From contig OY292277.1 of NCBI GenBank assembly GCA_958496175.1, positions 4,030,001 through 4,094,000 of the forward strand: a stretch of 64,000 bases of DNA, read 5' to 3'. Shown here one piece after another: positions 37,471-50,079 of this stretch. The number at the start of each line of letters is the position of its first letter. The stretch's first letter is position 1. The DNA comes from Sisyra terminalis. Taxonomy: Eukaryota > Arthropoda > Insecta > Neuroptera > Sisyridae. A program made the position numbers and the translations under genes. The notes beneath the pieces are model-generated. The model ran no database searches, was not told where the DNA came from, and saw only the letters and a list, made by a program, of their open reading frames with translations.

Positions 37471-38156
37471 TGGTTATAATGTTAGTGGGGCTTACGCCCC
37501 ACAGAGAAGTGATTTAAGTATGTTTTTTGAAAACCGACTTATTTAAAGCTTAATAAAGCAATTTAAAATTAGTGTAGATGATGGGGGGGGGTCCAAACTT
37601 GGGTTTAATACATTATAACAAGGGTTGGATACATTGTAAGAAGGGCATTTATATTTTGGAGAACAATATTATGATTAGACAGCCCCAATTTTATAGGAAA
37701 TGAAGGAGGGCGACGGGGTGTTTCATGTAATGTTTTCAATAAAGAAGCCATTATTGATAGGAAGTTCAGAGACTATAGCAAATTTAAGCTCAAATTTTTA
37801 AAGTACTAAGAAAAATATTATGGAAGTAAGGATCTTAGTTATCTTAGAAATAAAAAAAGTGTTATATGTAAACAACAAAACAAATAACCGAAAATGAAAA
37901 AGCCAAGAAGGCTGTACGTTTAGAGTTAAAAAAAAACATTTCTTGCAAAACAAATGAGCTTTACAATCAGTAAACAAACCACCATTTATAAATTTAGCGA
38001 AATATTTTAGGGATTTTAAGGAAAAATGGGAAATTCTATGATTTGCCTGGTGCAATTTATGATTTATTAGGGCCCTTTAGGGATTATCGAAGACAAACTG
38101 GAAAGATCGTGACAAAAATGGAAAAAAATACATATTAAAAGAAAAATGAACAACTG

Positions 38157-38395
38157 AAGGACCTTGCCAAAGCCGATCTTCATTTGTTTCCATGGCTTCT
38201 GCTGCAATATGGATTCATTTTTTTTTTTGAAATTCTAAAAAAAATAGGCATTGATCTCAAATTCTGGTTAAAAAAAAGGACCTTGCCAAGGATGGGCTTC
38301 ATTTGTTTCCATAAGCTTCTATTGCAATATGGATTCCATTTTTTTTGAAATTTCCAAAAATAGGCACTGATCTCAAATTCTAGTTAAAAAAAAAA
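38157..38395. repeat. Tandem duplication of a ~120-bp unit
   Basis: Two head-to-tail copies: 'ggaccttgcca', 'cttcatttgtttccat', 'ttgcaatatggatt' and 'actgatctcaaattct' or close variants occur at 38157-38272 and again at 38278-38390. Non-coding. Confidence 0.75.
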
Positions 38396-39559
38396 AACAA
38401 TTCTTATACTAATTACCAACTCTTTAGTCATCTCCCCTCCTCTTTCAAAACCATTCAAGAATCCCTGAAATATTCAAAATGTTCTACCGAATTAGGAATA
38501 AAAATTAAACTTCAATACATTAATACAAGTGGAATATATACTGATGGACAAAAATTAAAAAAAAAAACGCTTGGCAGTTGTCTAAGTCTGTACATGAAAT
38601 GCCCGTTTTTCCCACTTGGCATGTCGATAGTGATAAGATTCGATTAATTTGGCATTACGGGCCATTCATAAATTATTTAAGGCTAATACGAAACCCGTCC
38701 CTCCACTTTATCATAAGAAAAATTCAGTTTAATTAAGACAAATTGGAAACTATACCTTTCGATAAAGTACCTAACCCAATTTATGTATGACCCCTTATAG
38801 CATAAGACTCTTATATCAGCTAAATACATATATTAAAGTCTGACAATTTTTCATCAAATTAATTTCTGTTTTTTCTAAGTTGCTTATCGTTTCCCTCGTC
38901 ACCGGCAATTTTCTAATGAATCCCTTGTGTGGAAAATCGTGCGATTTTTTCGACGACTACGTCTAGTCTCGTGCTCTTGGCCTTTATCGTGAAGCCAATT
39001 GGGATTGATCCAAGTAAAATTATTTATATAGGAAATAATTTATTTTTCAATTTATCCAATCCATAAATACACTCATTCCCTTTAATCACATATTATCTAA
39101 CAACCGTTTCAATAAGTATCCAACGTTTAAACTAACCTTCAAATGGGGAAAAAAAATCCAATATATAAAAAAGGGTAGATTAGGTGTGCCACCCCTGTTT
39201 TAAAAGTCACTGGGGAAGGTGAATTTGTTTATTGTAACTATTTGAATTTGCTGTTGATTTTTTTTTTTGGGTTAAATTGTTGAATTATGCGTTTGCGTGG
39301 TGTGAGATTTATTCAAATATTTAAACAAATGAACAATGTTCGTGGACGACTTGGATCTGACGATTGTAATGTGAAGGTATAACAATTAGTAAAGCGATTT
39401 GAATAACAAATGATTTAATTGGTTTTGATGATAGAAATGACACTGTCGTAACAATTACGTATGAATAAATAATTAAATACGGTGGTGAGGAACGTATTTG
39501 TGGGTTTTAGGTTTTTCTGTCGAAACTTTATAACCAACAAATTTCTAGCATGAGGACAT

Positions 39560-40320
39560 CCAACTTACCGGCTATTGGAATTTTGTACAAGTCTGGCTCG
39601 GCTTGGACCACTCGAAACAATCAAATAAATATTGGGGAAAATTTTCACATTTGGTTACAACAAAGACAAAACACACACACTCACACAAAACAACGAATGT
39701 AACAATTGGGGGAAAACGCGAAACTTTTATTCAATATCGCACAACATTTTTCAAAATATCACTTCTCTGCCATGATGCTTTTTCCATTCTAAAATCAATA
39801 CAGAATAGTTCGCACGATATACTCTAGGGGTTGTTCCACCAGCAGCTATCCCGAGTGCCGTCTCACTCACGCGCACACATCGTCACCCTAGCGTCCACCT
39901 TTTCTAATCAATAAAGCCCTTCATCCAAACCACATCGTGCATTTCACGCCCTAACTCTAAACGTCCGTCGTTCGCCAACCAATTTGGAAAAACCACTCAC
40001 CATCGCTCATGTCCAACATGGAAAACTCTTCAATTTTTTTTTGCTCTGCCATTTACAAATTGTTTCCAACACTCGCATTATATGTCTGATCCATTCCCGC
40101 CGGTCTTTTGGCTAAAAATAAAAACGGACGCAATGTGTGGCAATTTGTGTACGATACGCATGCTGGGAACAAATGAACGCCGCATGCTAAACCTCCAACA
40201 CGTTCATTTGTTTTTCGAAAGTCATTTTTCTTTCTTTCAACAAATAAAACAAACTAAGCACACTTGATTTTCGTAAGCGCTCCACTTAAAGCTATCGTGT
40301 GCGACTACTACAATTGACAC
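39560..40320 (-). promoter_or_regulatory. Possible promoter and first exon of an unidentified minus-strand gene
   Basis: 39835-40320 is GC-richer than its surroundings and rich in CA/CG words (ctcactcacgcgcacacatc). On the minus strand a segment ending at 39569 has a consensus donor (AATAGCCG|gtaagttgg). One of its frames reads VQAEPDLYKIPIA, and a weak acceptor (ttgattgtttcgag) lies about 40 nt upstream. I cannot extend this to a gene. It could equally be a 5' untranslated exon or chance. Confidence 0.25.
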
Positions 40321-40512
40321 ACCCCTCAATTAGCAAGGGCTCGTCGGTACTATTGTGGTAGGTCTGAACCCAAGGATTTCCAACGTCAACAACCCAAATT
40401 ATGGTAGACAGAGTATCAATTAATCGAAACAATTTACGACTGGAAATCTGGGCTTTTTCTAGTTTTATCTATTCCCAGCGAATCTAGGTCTTCCTGTTTT
40501 CCTTGATACTTT

Positions 40513-40587
40513 CGACCAACTAGTCGGTCCGACTACTACGATCCGACTTTAGATCCAACTTCGAAAGTCGGACCACTAGTTGGACTA
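40513..40587. repeat. Imperfect hairpin
   Basis: 'cgaccaactagtcggtccgact' (40513-40534) and the reverse complement of about 40565-40587 match with a few gaps. The stretch between and around is unusually rich in 'cgact/agtcg'. No known element. Confidence 0.5.
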
Positions 40588-41149
40588 CAAGTCGAAGCGT
40601 GAATGGCCTGCTTTCGAAGAGTCTTCCATGACATCCAATACGCTTAAACTCTTTCTTCCAAAGCCAACTACTCCGACAATGCCTATATCTCCTCTTAGCC
40701 CATCTTCCATCGTTTTCCTCAAAAATGATCCCATTTTCTCGCTTTTCCTCAAAATAAATTGATCCTGCTCACCTGGTGAGTTCCGAAAAAGAATATAACA
40801 GAAACTATTCGAAGGAAGAATAGTGAGATCAGCTGTTTTATTAACCGCGGTAATAAACAAATTCAATTGTTAGCCATTTTTAAATTAATAGAATCTCAAT
40901 TTTGTTATGTTTGTTTAATGCATCAATAAAGTGATATTTTTGATGCAGTAGCGAAATAAAGACTTAAATATATGGTAAGCTAGGAAATAGAATAGAATAT
41001 GTGGAAATGAATAGAATGTATAGAAGTCAATGGTAAAAAGTATGCAACTGATGCGTTGCGTTTCGTAGCATATCTGATCACTAGCTATAGTCAAAATAAG
41101 ATTTTTCGCTGACTTTGAACAGTTATACTGCTCGATATACTGTTATACT

Positions 41150-41245
41150 ATTTCGATTGCCAAGCAATCTTCCTCAGTGGTCATCAAGTAGTTTGGATCA
41201 CTCCGTAACTGATTTGTGATGATTCACACGTGAATCATACTAAAT
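41150..41245. repeat. Dispersed repeat, copy 2
   Basis: Second copy of the repeat at 37385-37470 ('tttcgattgccaagcaatct', 'ggtcatcaagta', 'tgtgatgattcac'). It lies a few hundred bases upstream of the Jockey-like remnant. Confidence 0.6.
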
Positions 41246-41384
41246 TATACTACATAAGTTGGACCGCAATATATTCTATATATTGTATACACAACACCAG
41301 CTATATTTATGCCTTCTTTTTTTTTCTATCATTTGTTTTACATTAAATTTTAATATAACTTCATCCTACCTGATTCATACCATA

Positions 41385-42180
41385 GAATCATTCAATCCTA
41401 CCGCTCCTTGAGAACCTTCAACGTCAATTATGGAATTGTACGATCAGTCTCAAAACCAATCAGCATTGGAGTCCCTTAGGAAAGTGTTTTAGGTCTACTC
41501 CTCTACTTGATATATGTGAGCAATATTCCTACGATTCCCACAATCCCCAAAAAATGGTTATGTTCGTTGAAAACTTGGTTATTTTGAAGCGTGACGAACT
41601 ATTCAAAACGATGCTAATGCTTTGGTAAACTGCAACAAACGATGGAGAATAACTATCAATGCAGAAAAATCCTTTCTAATTGAGTTTACGTACCGCAAAA
41701 CCTGGATTTACTTTCGATTCCGAGATCTTATTTGACACAATATCTTGGAATTACCCTTGACAAAAGATTGGCATACGCCAAACCCATAGAAGATCTAGTA
41801 AAAAGACTTCGGGTAAGATTTAGGCGACTCAGACCACTTCTGGAATGATACTCTCATCTTAAGCCTTCTATATATCCTATCATTTGGCAGTATGCATTAC
41901 CATTTTGGGGAACAGCATGCAAAATCCGATTGAATCGTGGACAAGTAATACAAAATCGATCAATAATCACGGACGCTCCAACTTACACAGGGATCTCCAA
42001 ATACTCACAAGAATCTTCAAGGATGTGTATCTAGAAATTAGCAATCCTACTCTTGGATCTACATCTCAATGGCAAACCACAGCGACCAACTACTTGCATA
42101 CACCATTGAGACTCTTCCTCCATCCAGAGAACAAAAACACCGTAAAAGGAACCACCATTGAGATCTCCTGATTTCAAGTG
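41385..42180 (+). pseudogene. Jockey-like reverse transcriptase remnant
   Basis: The broken plus-strand reading gives SYRSLRTFNVNYG, then ISIGVPQ-SVLG-LLYLIYVSNIP. This matches the '[22 protein letters not shown]' block of Jockey/BS-type reverse transcriptases. Next come NKRWRITINAEKS, 'QYLGITLDKRLAYAKPIE' and 'YPIIWQYALPFWGTACK', the block before the thumb. Finally QVIQNRSIITDAPTYTGIS fits the C-terminal 'Q...LR.I..APWYV' region. The FADD box is destroyed and there are many stops and frameshifts. A dead, truncated copy. Confidence 0.8.
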
Positions 42181-42419
42181 ATTAGTGACACTATTTTCTA
42201 GTGTGAAATTGATACCAACGACGAAAGTATCATTAAAAACCCAATGGGTCTACTGGTTAATAGTGACCCAGATCAAGTGCCATTCTAACGACACTACTTG
42301 GGAAGATCTAAAAAGCCAAAAAGCCTCTTTCAACAAGTCTAGGAAGAGAAGAGGGAGGTGGGTTAAAATAGAATCTTTCAATTACCCAAAATGCTTATTG
42401 TGAAAGGACTTTCAAAAGT

Positions 42420-43849
42420 ACAAACCATATACTTTCCCCTAGTCGTTAATAAACTAACACTGGATCCTAGACATCCAGGATATCTTATCGATTCCCCATT
42501 CGAATCATTTTAGGCATAAACTTCATTAAAGTTTTAATAGGCCTATCGATAAATATCCTCATTCCGCACCTGGCACACATTGTACTCCTTGTAATTAATT
42601 AATTGATGCAAACCAGTACTTTAGGTTGTCAACGTTTTAGATATGTACCTATCGATGTACATATGGCTTTAGTGGCAAATTAAAAATTAATGCCTCTTAA
42701 TTCTCTGGAAGTAATGCATAATCATTAGAGTGAAATCAAGCTTGACAAGCTTTAAATGATTGATTAAAACGATCAAAACGAATTAAAAGCTTAACTAATC
42801 CCATTCAATTGTCACCGAGATCGTCTTTTGTTTTTTTTTTCAATTGTCATTTTTTTCAATTACGATTTTTTATTGATTAATGTTTGGAAATTTGAGGAGG
42901 CACACTAATTTAACTATTGGATAAATGAATTTCAAGTTTGAATAAAATGTTTTTTTTTTCCACAAGGGTAATTTAGAAGAAAAAAAATTTTTTGGTATCT
43001 ACGTGTTGGTAATTATTTATTCATTACCAATAGTATTTGACAATGAAATTATGTGTGACAAAATTCCAATAAATGAATTGAATATTAATGTAATCGTAGT
43101 CTTGAACTTGAAATATTGAAACAATGATATTATTAAAGTCTTCTTATTTTTTTTTATTATGAATTGGAGAAAAAATATTTGTGCAATAAATGGCGGCACA
43201 CAAACGTCAAATCAAAAGTTTTTTAATTGTTGAGTTTATTTTATTATTTGTAATTTTAATTGTTGAATAGGTGAAAACTCTTGACGGAGATAAGGTTTTT
43301 TTTTTTTTGTATATACATTAAGTGAATCTATTTAAAGGCACCGACAAAAATAAAGTGCATTATTTTGATACATATTAACATATGTAATTGGGTCAAACTG
43401 TCTAGGAGAGATTTTTTTTTCTTCAAGGTAAAAAAGACTAAGTAATTTCCATTATTTTAAAAATTAATCAAGGAAATTTTAAGTTTTATGATTAATTTAT
43501 TTATTTTTCTTTAATTCAAGATCTTTATCTCACTTTACAATTAGTTTACAAACCTATAAAAAACTATTTTTAGAAACTATATGTATTGAACATATTGAAA
43601 AAAAAGGTTTTTAATTTTTTTCCCCTTTTAAATTTGAACCGGAACTAGGGGGATGAGTTTTACATCGTTTTTATGTTACATATGGATATTTTTTTAATTT
43701 TCAACTGAATGCTAATAATTTTAAGGAAATTACCGTTATTTTTTTTTTTTTTAGTTCTTAATTATCTTTAATAGTTTCGAATAATTAATCGGAATCTTTG
43801 TTTGAAAATTTAAATTTAAACCGATTGTCAAATTTCAAATTGTAGTCGT
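42420..43849. other. AT-rich intergenic DNA
   Basis: Nothing recognised; long poly-T tracts are frequent. Confidence 0.45.
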
Positions 43850-44335
43850 AGAGAAATTGTTGAAAAAAGTGAAGCTATGTAAAATAGCTTGAGTCAAAGC
43901 GAGAGAAAAACATTGCGTAGTTGTTAGAGAACTGTATTTGTTAAAAAGAGAGATATACACAAAGTGTATATGTCTGTTTTTGTTTTGAGGGTGACAGCGT
44001 TCAGTTGTGACGCCATATTTGTGACGACGCGCCCAACTTGGTGAGTGACGCCATAGGCTTGAAGACAAGTTCCAAAACCGTTAATGTTGGCGCTGCAAAA
44101 AGAGAAAAGGGATACGAAATCGTTGGGATTAGATAAGGGTAAACATATATTGGTTATGAGATCATCACCATTTATAGCAGTTGATTTGACCCACGCGAAA
44201 GTAGACCTCGGCCATCGAATCGAAAAAGTTGTGTGCGGACATTTTAATTATTAACGCTTTTGTTAATAATTGAAAAACGTTAAAAACGTGCGTGTTTTGT
44301 TGTTGATGAAAAGTTTGTGCTAGTTGTGTGGGAAA
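43850..44335 (+). promoter_or_regulatory. Probable promoter and 5' untranslated region of the lamin gene
   Basis: Base composition becomes GC-richer from about 43980, with CpG-containing words (gacgccat twice, gacgacgcgcccaac). A donor-like ttg|gtgagt lies at about 44040, so a spliced 5' untranslated region is possible. No TATA box stands out. Exact transcription start unknown. Confidence 0.45.
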
Positions 44336-46172
44336 ATGGCATCGAAATCGAAGAAATCGGCAACGCCGGCACAGTCCAGTGCTAACATTGAAATTCCAAC
44401 ATCTGCCGGCCGGCCGGAGAGCCCGCTTAGTCCCACACGTATGACCCGCTTCCAGGAAAAAATCGATTTGCAGAATTTAAACGATCGCCTCGCATGCTAT
44501 ATTGATCGGGTCCGCCATTTGGAGACCGAAAACAGTCGCCTGTCGCGCGAGGTGCAAACATCCCAGGAGGAAATCACCCGGGAAGTCACCAGCATCAAGT
44601 CCATGTACGAGCATGAACTCAACGACGCCCGTAAGCTGGTCGACGAAACCGCGCGCGAAAAAGCGCGCCTGGAAATCGACACGAAACGCCTGTGGGAAGA
44701 GAACGAGGACCTGAAGTCGAGACTCGAGAAGAAAAACAAGGACTACAACAACATCGACAACCAAATCCGTATTCTTGAATCCCGCTACTCGGATCTGCAA
44801 ACCAAGCACAATCAAGCCGTGAACGATCGCAAGAAATTCGCCGACGACTACAAAGACGCCGAAAACGAGATCGACAAGCTGCGCAAGCAGCTGGACGAAA
44901 TACGTAAACTTCTCGAAGAGGAAACCTTGATTCGCGTCGACCTCGAGAACACTTTACAAAGTCTACGTGAGGAGCAAACTTTCAAAGACCAAGTGTACCA
45001 ACAGGAAATCACCGAATACCGAACTCGGCGCCAAGTCGACATCAGCGAATTGGATGGCCGTTTAGCCGAACAGTATGAAGTCAAGTTACAGGAGTCGTTG
45101 CAAGACCTTCGCGACCAATACGAAAGTCAAATGGCCAGCAATCGTGGCGAAATTGAACTCCTCTACGAAAGCAAGATTAAAAGTCTCCAGCAAGCAGCTA
45201 ACCGAAATTCACAGGCCACCTCGTCAGCGATTGACGAACTTCGTCAATCCCGCTCACGCATGGAAGCCCTATCATCCCGCATCAATGAACTCGAAGCGCT
45301 CAACGGTGGTCTCCAATCGCGGATTCGCGATTTAGAAAAATCTCTCGAAGACGAACATCTACGTCACGCTTCCGACTTGGCTCTACTCGAAGCCGAGCTA
45401 ACCCGCCTCCGCGAAGACATGGCCCAACAACTTCAAGACTACCAAGACTTGATGGACATCAAAATTTCTCTCGACCTGGAAATTTCCGCTTATCGCAAAC
45501 TCCTAGAAAGCGAAGAAGCACGTTTGAACATCACACCGAGCCAATCTCCAGCGCCCAGTGGCCTTAGCTCCCGCAGTTCTCGCACACCAATCCGACGAAC
45601 TCCCGTCCGTATCGGCGGCAAACGCAAACGCACCGTCTTAGAAGAGACCGAACAATCCCTCTCCGATTTCGTCACCAATTCCGCATCCAAAGGTAACAAC
45701 ACCTTTCAACTAAAATATGTATTCTATTTACTGATTTTTAAATTTTTTAGGAGACATTGAAATAATTGAGGTTTGTCCCGAGGGGAAATTCGTCAAGCTC
45801 CACAACAAAGGCGACAAGGAAGTGTCCTTAGGCGGATGGCAGTTGTTGCGCAAAGCCGGCGAACAAGAGACCACGTTCAAGTTTCATCGCAGCGTCAAGT
45901 TAGACGCGGGTGGAACAACCACCGTGTGGTCGGCGGACACTAATCAAACACACGAGCCGCCCACCAATATTGTAATGAAAAGTCAAAAGTGGTTTGTCGC
46001 CGATTATATGATCACAACGTTGACCAATTCCGATGGCGAAGAAGTGGCCGGGTCAGAGCGAAAGCGAAGCCAACTTTCGAAAGGCTCGTCACGCCATAGG
46101 GACTATGTCGGTGCCGAGGAATATCTCCACCAACAAGGTGATCCACAAGACGAAAGATGTAGTATTATGTGA
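44336..46172 (+). CDS. Nuclear lamin (B-type), two coding exons
   Basis: Exons 44336-45692 and 45751-46172, with a 58-bp GT-AG intron, give 592 residues. The start is the ATG in gggaaaATGgc. Head: LSPTR (31-35) is the mitotic CDK site next to the rod. The coiled-coil rod runs from about residue 39 ([20 protein letters not shown]) to the conserved end [12 protein letters not shown] (386-397). KRKR (429-432) is the nuclear localisation signal. The second exon encodes the Ig-like lamin tail domain (about 454-555; FVKLHNKG and LGGWQLLR) and the C-terminal CaaX box CSIM, for farnesylation and attachment to the inner nuclear membrane. Lamins form the filament meshwork under the nuclear envelope. 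The persistent CaaX box marks it as B-type, like Drosophila Lamin Dm0. Codon use is far GC-richer than the surrounding DNA. Convergent with the SMIM12-like gene. Confidence 0.97.
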
Positions 46173-47060
46173 ATAATGCCCCCTTTATATTTAAGACAAG
46201 TATTGACAAGATAGTTTCTCAATTTTTTTTTATACAATTCGTATTCAATTAACATTATTTAAATAGAGACTCGAGAATCATTTACCCGGTTATTCACTAT
46301 AAAGTCTACTTAAAAGTTCAGTCAATTTTTTAACTTAAACGGGTACAATGAAACTTTTTCGAGTTGTGTTGATTAGTAGGATTGTTCATTGATTTGTTTT
46401 AAATTGGCCATAGTTTAATAACGTTGACAAATACCTAAAAATGAATATCATTGAACAATTTTATCATTTACATGTATAGTCTTTAAAAAAAATCATAAAC
46501 CAATGTTGGCGGATGAGTTATACGATAGAGTTACTAGAAACATGGAAAGAATTTATTCTTGTTGAGGAAAAACATTATAAATATATTATTGAAAAGATAT
46601 TTGTATTAAGAAAAGTGTTTATTAGATAGTTTTTATATTTGAGAATGTTGTATTTACATTGTTTTTTCTACAATATGGTTTATGTTGGAGGGATAAAGTT
46701 TTAAACGAAAAAATCTTTTTATATGACAGAGGTTATTTTTTCACGTGTCTTCATTTATCATATAATTAAAAAAAAAAAAAACGTAATTTTTTTACTGACT
46801 TTCTGGTCCAGTTCAAAGTAGTACGTAAGTTTATACTGTAATGACTTATTTCTGTTGGAAAATATTTACATTTTCTTTTTTTGGTCAAATTTATTTTGTA
46901 AAATCACAGTTTTATTGATTTAACAATTAGTCATTAGTCTTGTGTTGTAATGTGTTCCAATATTATTTTCTATTTAGTTCGTTTATACAAAGCCTTATAT
47001 TATCAATTTTTTTTTAAAAAATACATTTAGTTAAGTTTTTCTATAATAAAACAATATTTT
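46173..47060 (+). other. Probable lamin 3' untranslated region
   Basis: AT-rich and without open frames. A canonical AATAAA occurs at 47045-47050, about 870 bp past the stop codon and under 100 bp before the stop codon of the opposing gene. Earlier AT-rich signals are possible, so the 3' end is not certain. Confidence 0.45.
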
Positions 47061-47136
47061 AAAACGAAATTGTGTTGTTATTTCTTACAAACTTAACATA
47101 TTATACACAATTTAGCTAACAATATAATAGGACGTT

Positions 47137-47462
47137 CTAATGTTTACTTTGCAACGACGGCGACGTATTCTTGCCGAAGACATCTGCATGATATTTTAGG
47201 GCTTCCACTTTAGTTGCATTGTTTAAGGCCTCGTCGGTGGTTTGTCGTTGTAGCCGTTGTTCTTCAATTGATTCTGGAATTTGTTTTATAGATTTATAAA
47301 AGTTTTTTGGAGTTTTTTTTTTTGATATTTACCACTGTAAGGGGTTGTTTTATCCGAGAGGATGTCTTCCAGGTTGTAACCTATAAACCCTACGATTCCG
47401 GCAAATGGTAATGTGATGTACGGAGCGTAACGTAAAGCAACACGATAAATAATTGGCCACAT
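47137..47462 (-). CDS. SMIM12-like small integral membrane protein
   Basis: Exons 47462-47333 and 47273-47137, with a 59-bp intron and consistent phase, encode 88 residues. It begins MWPIIYRVALRYAPYITLPF and continues AGIVGFIGYNLEDIL. The opening MWP, the APY(I/V)T segment, one hydrophobic span (about residues 5-30) and GY-LE immediately after it match the SMIM12 family, which is about 90 residues in animals. The remaining part is polar and helical, with SIEEQRLQRQ and an ALKYHADVFGKN tail in place of the family's usual tail. Function of the family is not established. Promoter lies above 47462. The 3' ends of this gene and lamin converge within about 100 bp and may overlap. Confidence 0.85.
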
Positions 47463-48450
47463 TTTTATAAATTTTTTGAAGAAAATAACAATATTTTTTT
47501 GCAGAAGTCAACGAGACGTTTGTAATTCCACCAAATTGACAAACATAACCTCAAAATCTAAATCGGCGATGATAGCAAATATAAAATCCAAATAGACCTC
47601 AGATTGAATTATATAAGCAGACTTGGATATATTTTTCAAAGTTGATCGCAGATTCCGAAATTTTCTTTATGATTTTTCAGGAATATGTTTTATAATCACT
47701 CATGGCAGTAATTTTTAATTTATATTTACAATTATGCATTTTTTGCATAGGCTCCATAGGCTGCATAAGTACACGGAGTGCACCAGCTTAATGAATTCAA
47801 TGAATACAATTTTATTTGAAGAAATTTATTAACATAATGCTTTTGTATAGTAATAAACAATAAATTTGATAAAAATTCTAACATCTTATTTAATTCAGTC
47901 TTCCAAGAATGAATCGAATACCAACAATATAATGAGTATAAAAAATGCAAGATGCACTTTCTTGTTTTAAAACCTAAAGCAAACGCTTAAGGTCAGAATT
48001 TAGGGATTATGGGTGAGTAAAACTCACTACTTTAGCGATTACATTACCCAATTTCAGTTGCAATCCCACATTAAAATAATTAATCAATCAAATAATCCCA
48101 CTAATACATTGCTGTAGCATGGATTGTATCAATATAAGAGAAAAGAAGCCCAAAGGCGCAAGTATAAGGATTTTTCACAAATTTTCAAAACGGTAAGTTT
48201 TTAAAGTAAGTAAGTTATATGGATTTGATATAAGGATTTGTGAGGGTCAATCTTTTTTATAAATCAAGCTTTTTTAATCAAAATTGGCAATATTCTTCAT
48301 CCTTTTTTCGTGAGTGCTTCCAATTTTCTATGATTTAACACTAAATGCCACTCTGATAAAGTCGAACGTAGTCGTAAGTTTCAACTAATATTTACGGGGA
48401 ACAATGATTTCAAAATCAAAATACAACTCTTTAGAGAAATGGTTATAGCT
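47463..48450. other. Upstream region of the SMIM12-like gene, AT-rich
   Basis: The first ~100 bp hold the promoter and 5' untranslated region of the minus-strand gene. Beyond that I see nothing to annotate; a 72-codon minus frame at 47732-47950 is unrecognised. Confidence 0.4.
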
Positions 48451-48459
48451 TTGGGATCC

Positions 48460-49440
48460 AAAACCGTGTGATTTGCTGGACTATATCGTCAACGTTTCGT
48501 AACCTTTCCGGATCGTATCTTCAGGGCGTGATTGCTCCAAAACTAGTTTTAAGATGCTCTGCAAACTGTCTTATATACTATTTATGGTGGTCATGGCCCC
48601 AAGATATTTAGTTTAATAGTTCTTCCAACTAAAAAGAGAAGCATTATCGCTATGGATATTGAAAGAGACCAACAATTACCCTTCCTTGATGTCCTGGTTC
48701 CACGTAGGGATGATGGTTCTTTAAACCATTGTATTTACAAAAAACCCATCCACATCAACTGATACCTACATTCCTGGTCAGATCCCTAGTTTACCCAGCT
48801 TTATCCCTCTCGAAAATTTCATCGCTTAATTCAGAGATTAACCACATCATCGTGGTAATGAATACGATGGAAGGAAGATTGTTAACAAGTTAAGAACACG
48901 AGATGGTTTGAGATCTTCGGATGAAGCTAAGAACTTGGATTTCTCTCCCGTATCTAACCGTATTGGACAAGTGCTAAAAAAATATAATTTCAAGGTGGTG
49001 TTCAAGCCTGTAACGAAATTATCCTATTTACTTCTTTCCCCGAAGGACTAGGTCCCAGTCTTGGACAAATCTGGAGTAAACAGTATTTCCTGTTAATGTG
49101 GAAAGATATATGTTGGCTTTTGGTTTTTTCAAGAGAAAGCACCGAGAAGGAGTAGAGATCCATAAGAATCCCAATAACATCAACAGGGATCGTGGTTTTG
49201 GACCTGGAAGGCGATTCTCTCGGTTTTTTAGTTGAAAAGCTCTTCAAGTAAAAAGAAAAAGATTATCGCCTTATCTTATTGGTTGACCTGCTGTTTTGCT
49301 TAAACATTTTCATTACTTTGACCACTATGAATAAGACGACTTGAAGAGCATCTTGAAATTAAACTCTGAAGATGCGACCCGGAGACTCCTAAATTGTCAA
49401 GAATTTGTAATATTTTAGATCAATACGATGAATTGCCGAC
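48460..49440 (+). pseudogene. Penelope-like element remnant
   Basis: From 48652 the plus strand reads MDIERDQQLPFLDVLVPRRD, then GSLNHCIYKKPIHIN. This is the Penelope reverse transcriptase block 'E.....LPFLD..V.R..DG.L...VYRKPTHTD.YL'. After frameshifts it continues RIGQVLKKYNFKVVFKPVTK (about 48961) and C-CGKIYVG, the beginning of the GIY-YIG endonuclease domain, then EIHKNPNNINRDRGF (about 49155-49190). 'ggatcgtatcttcag' near 48510 and 'ctgaagatgcgacccgg' near 49366 are inverted copies of a flanking motif. Several stops; a dead copy. Confidence 0.8.
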
Positions 49441-50079
49441 TATCAGGGTTTGTATAGAACTTTCAATGTTTTGATAAAATTGGATCGAATTTAGCAAAAA
49501 GTACCACTGTAAGGATCTTCAATTTGATTTGAATGTCCCCAAAATGGAAGTTCTCTAATTACCAGTGATTTAACAACTGAAAAATGTGATAAATTGAAAT
49601 ATAAATTCAACAAAATAAATATTTTACATACGAGGATTCAAGAAATCTTATTGAAGTATTTGTTCAATCAAATAATACACAATTAAAGCTCAAAAATAAA
49701 AGAAATCGAATTAAAAACTTTATAGAAACCAAAAATATTTTAAAAAGATAATTCAATTTCTTATTTACACAAAAAAGTTCGTAATAGTCGATCTCTTAAT
49801 AATGTTATTTTTCCCATTTCTTGTGGTTGTTCTGCAACAATATATTTCACAAGTATGAATGTTATATTTCATTATACTTGGAAATATTAAGTTTACTTAT
49901 TGTCGCTATATCAAAATTAAAATACTCAATTGAAGAAGGAACCTGTCGAAAAATTAATCATAATCAATTTTCGTACTCAAAGAAAGTTCTTGAATTTTCT
50001 AGTGATTTTTTAATTTTCACCCCAAATGAATTTAAAATAAAGTAACTAAATATCCCCATTACCAAATCTCGCAATCTTA

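Noticed and set aside
44477..45702. Several minus-strand and alternative plus-strand frames of 70-112 codons
   Set aside because: Shadows of the GC-rich lamin coding exon; their residue composition reflects reverse-read coiled-coil codons.
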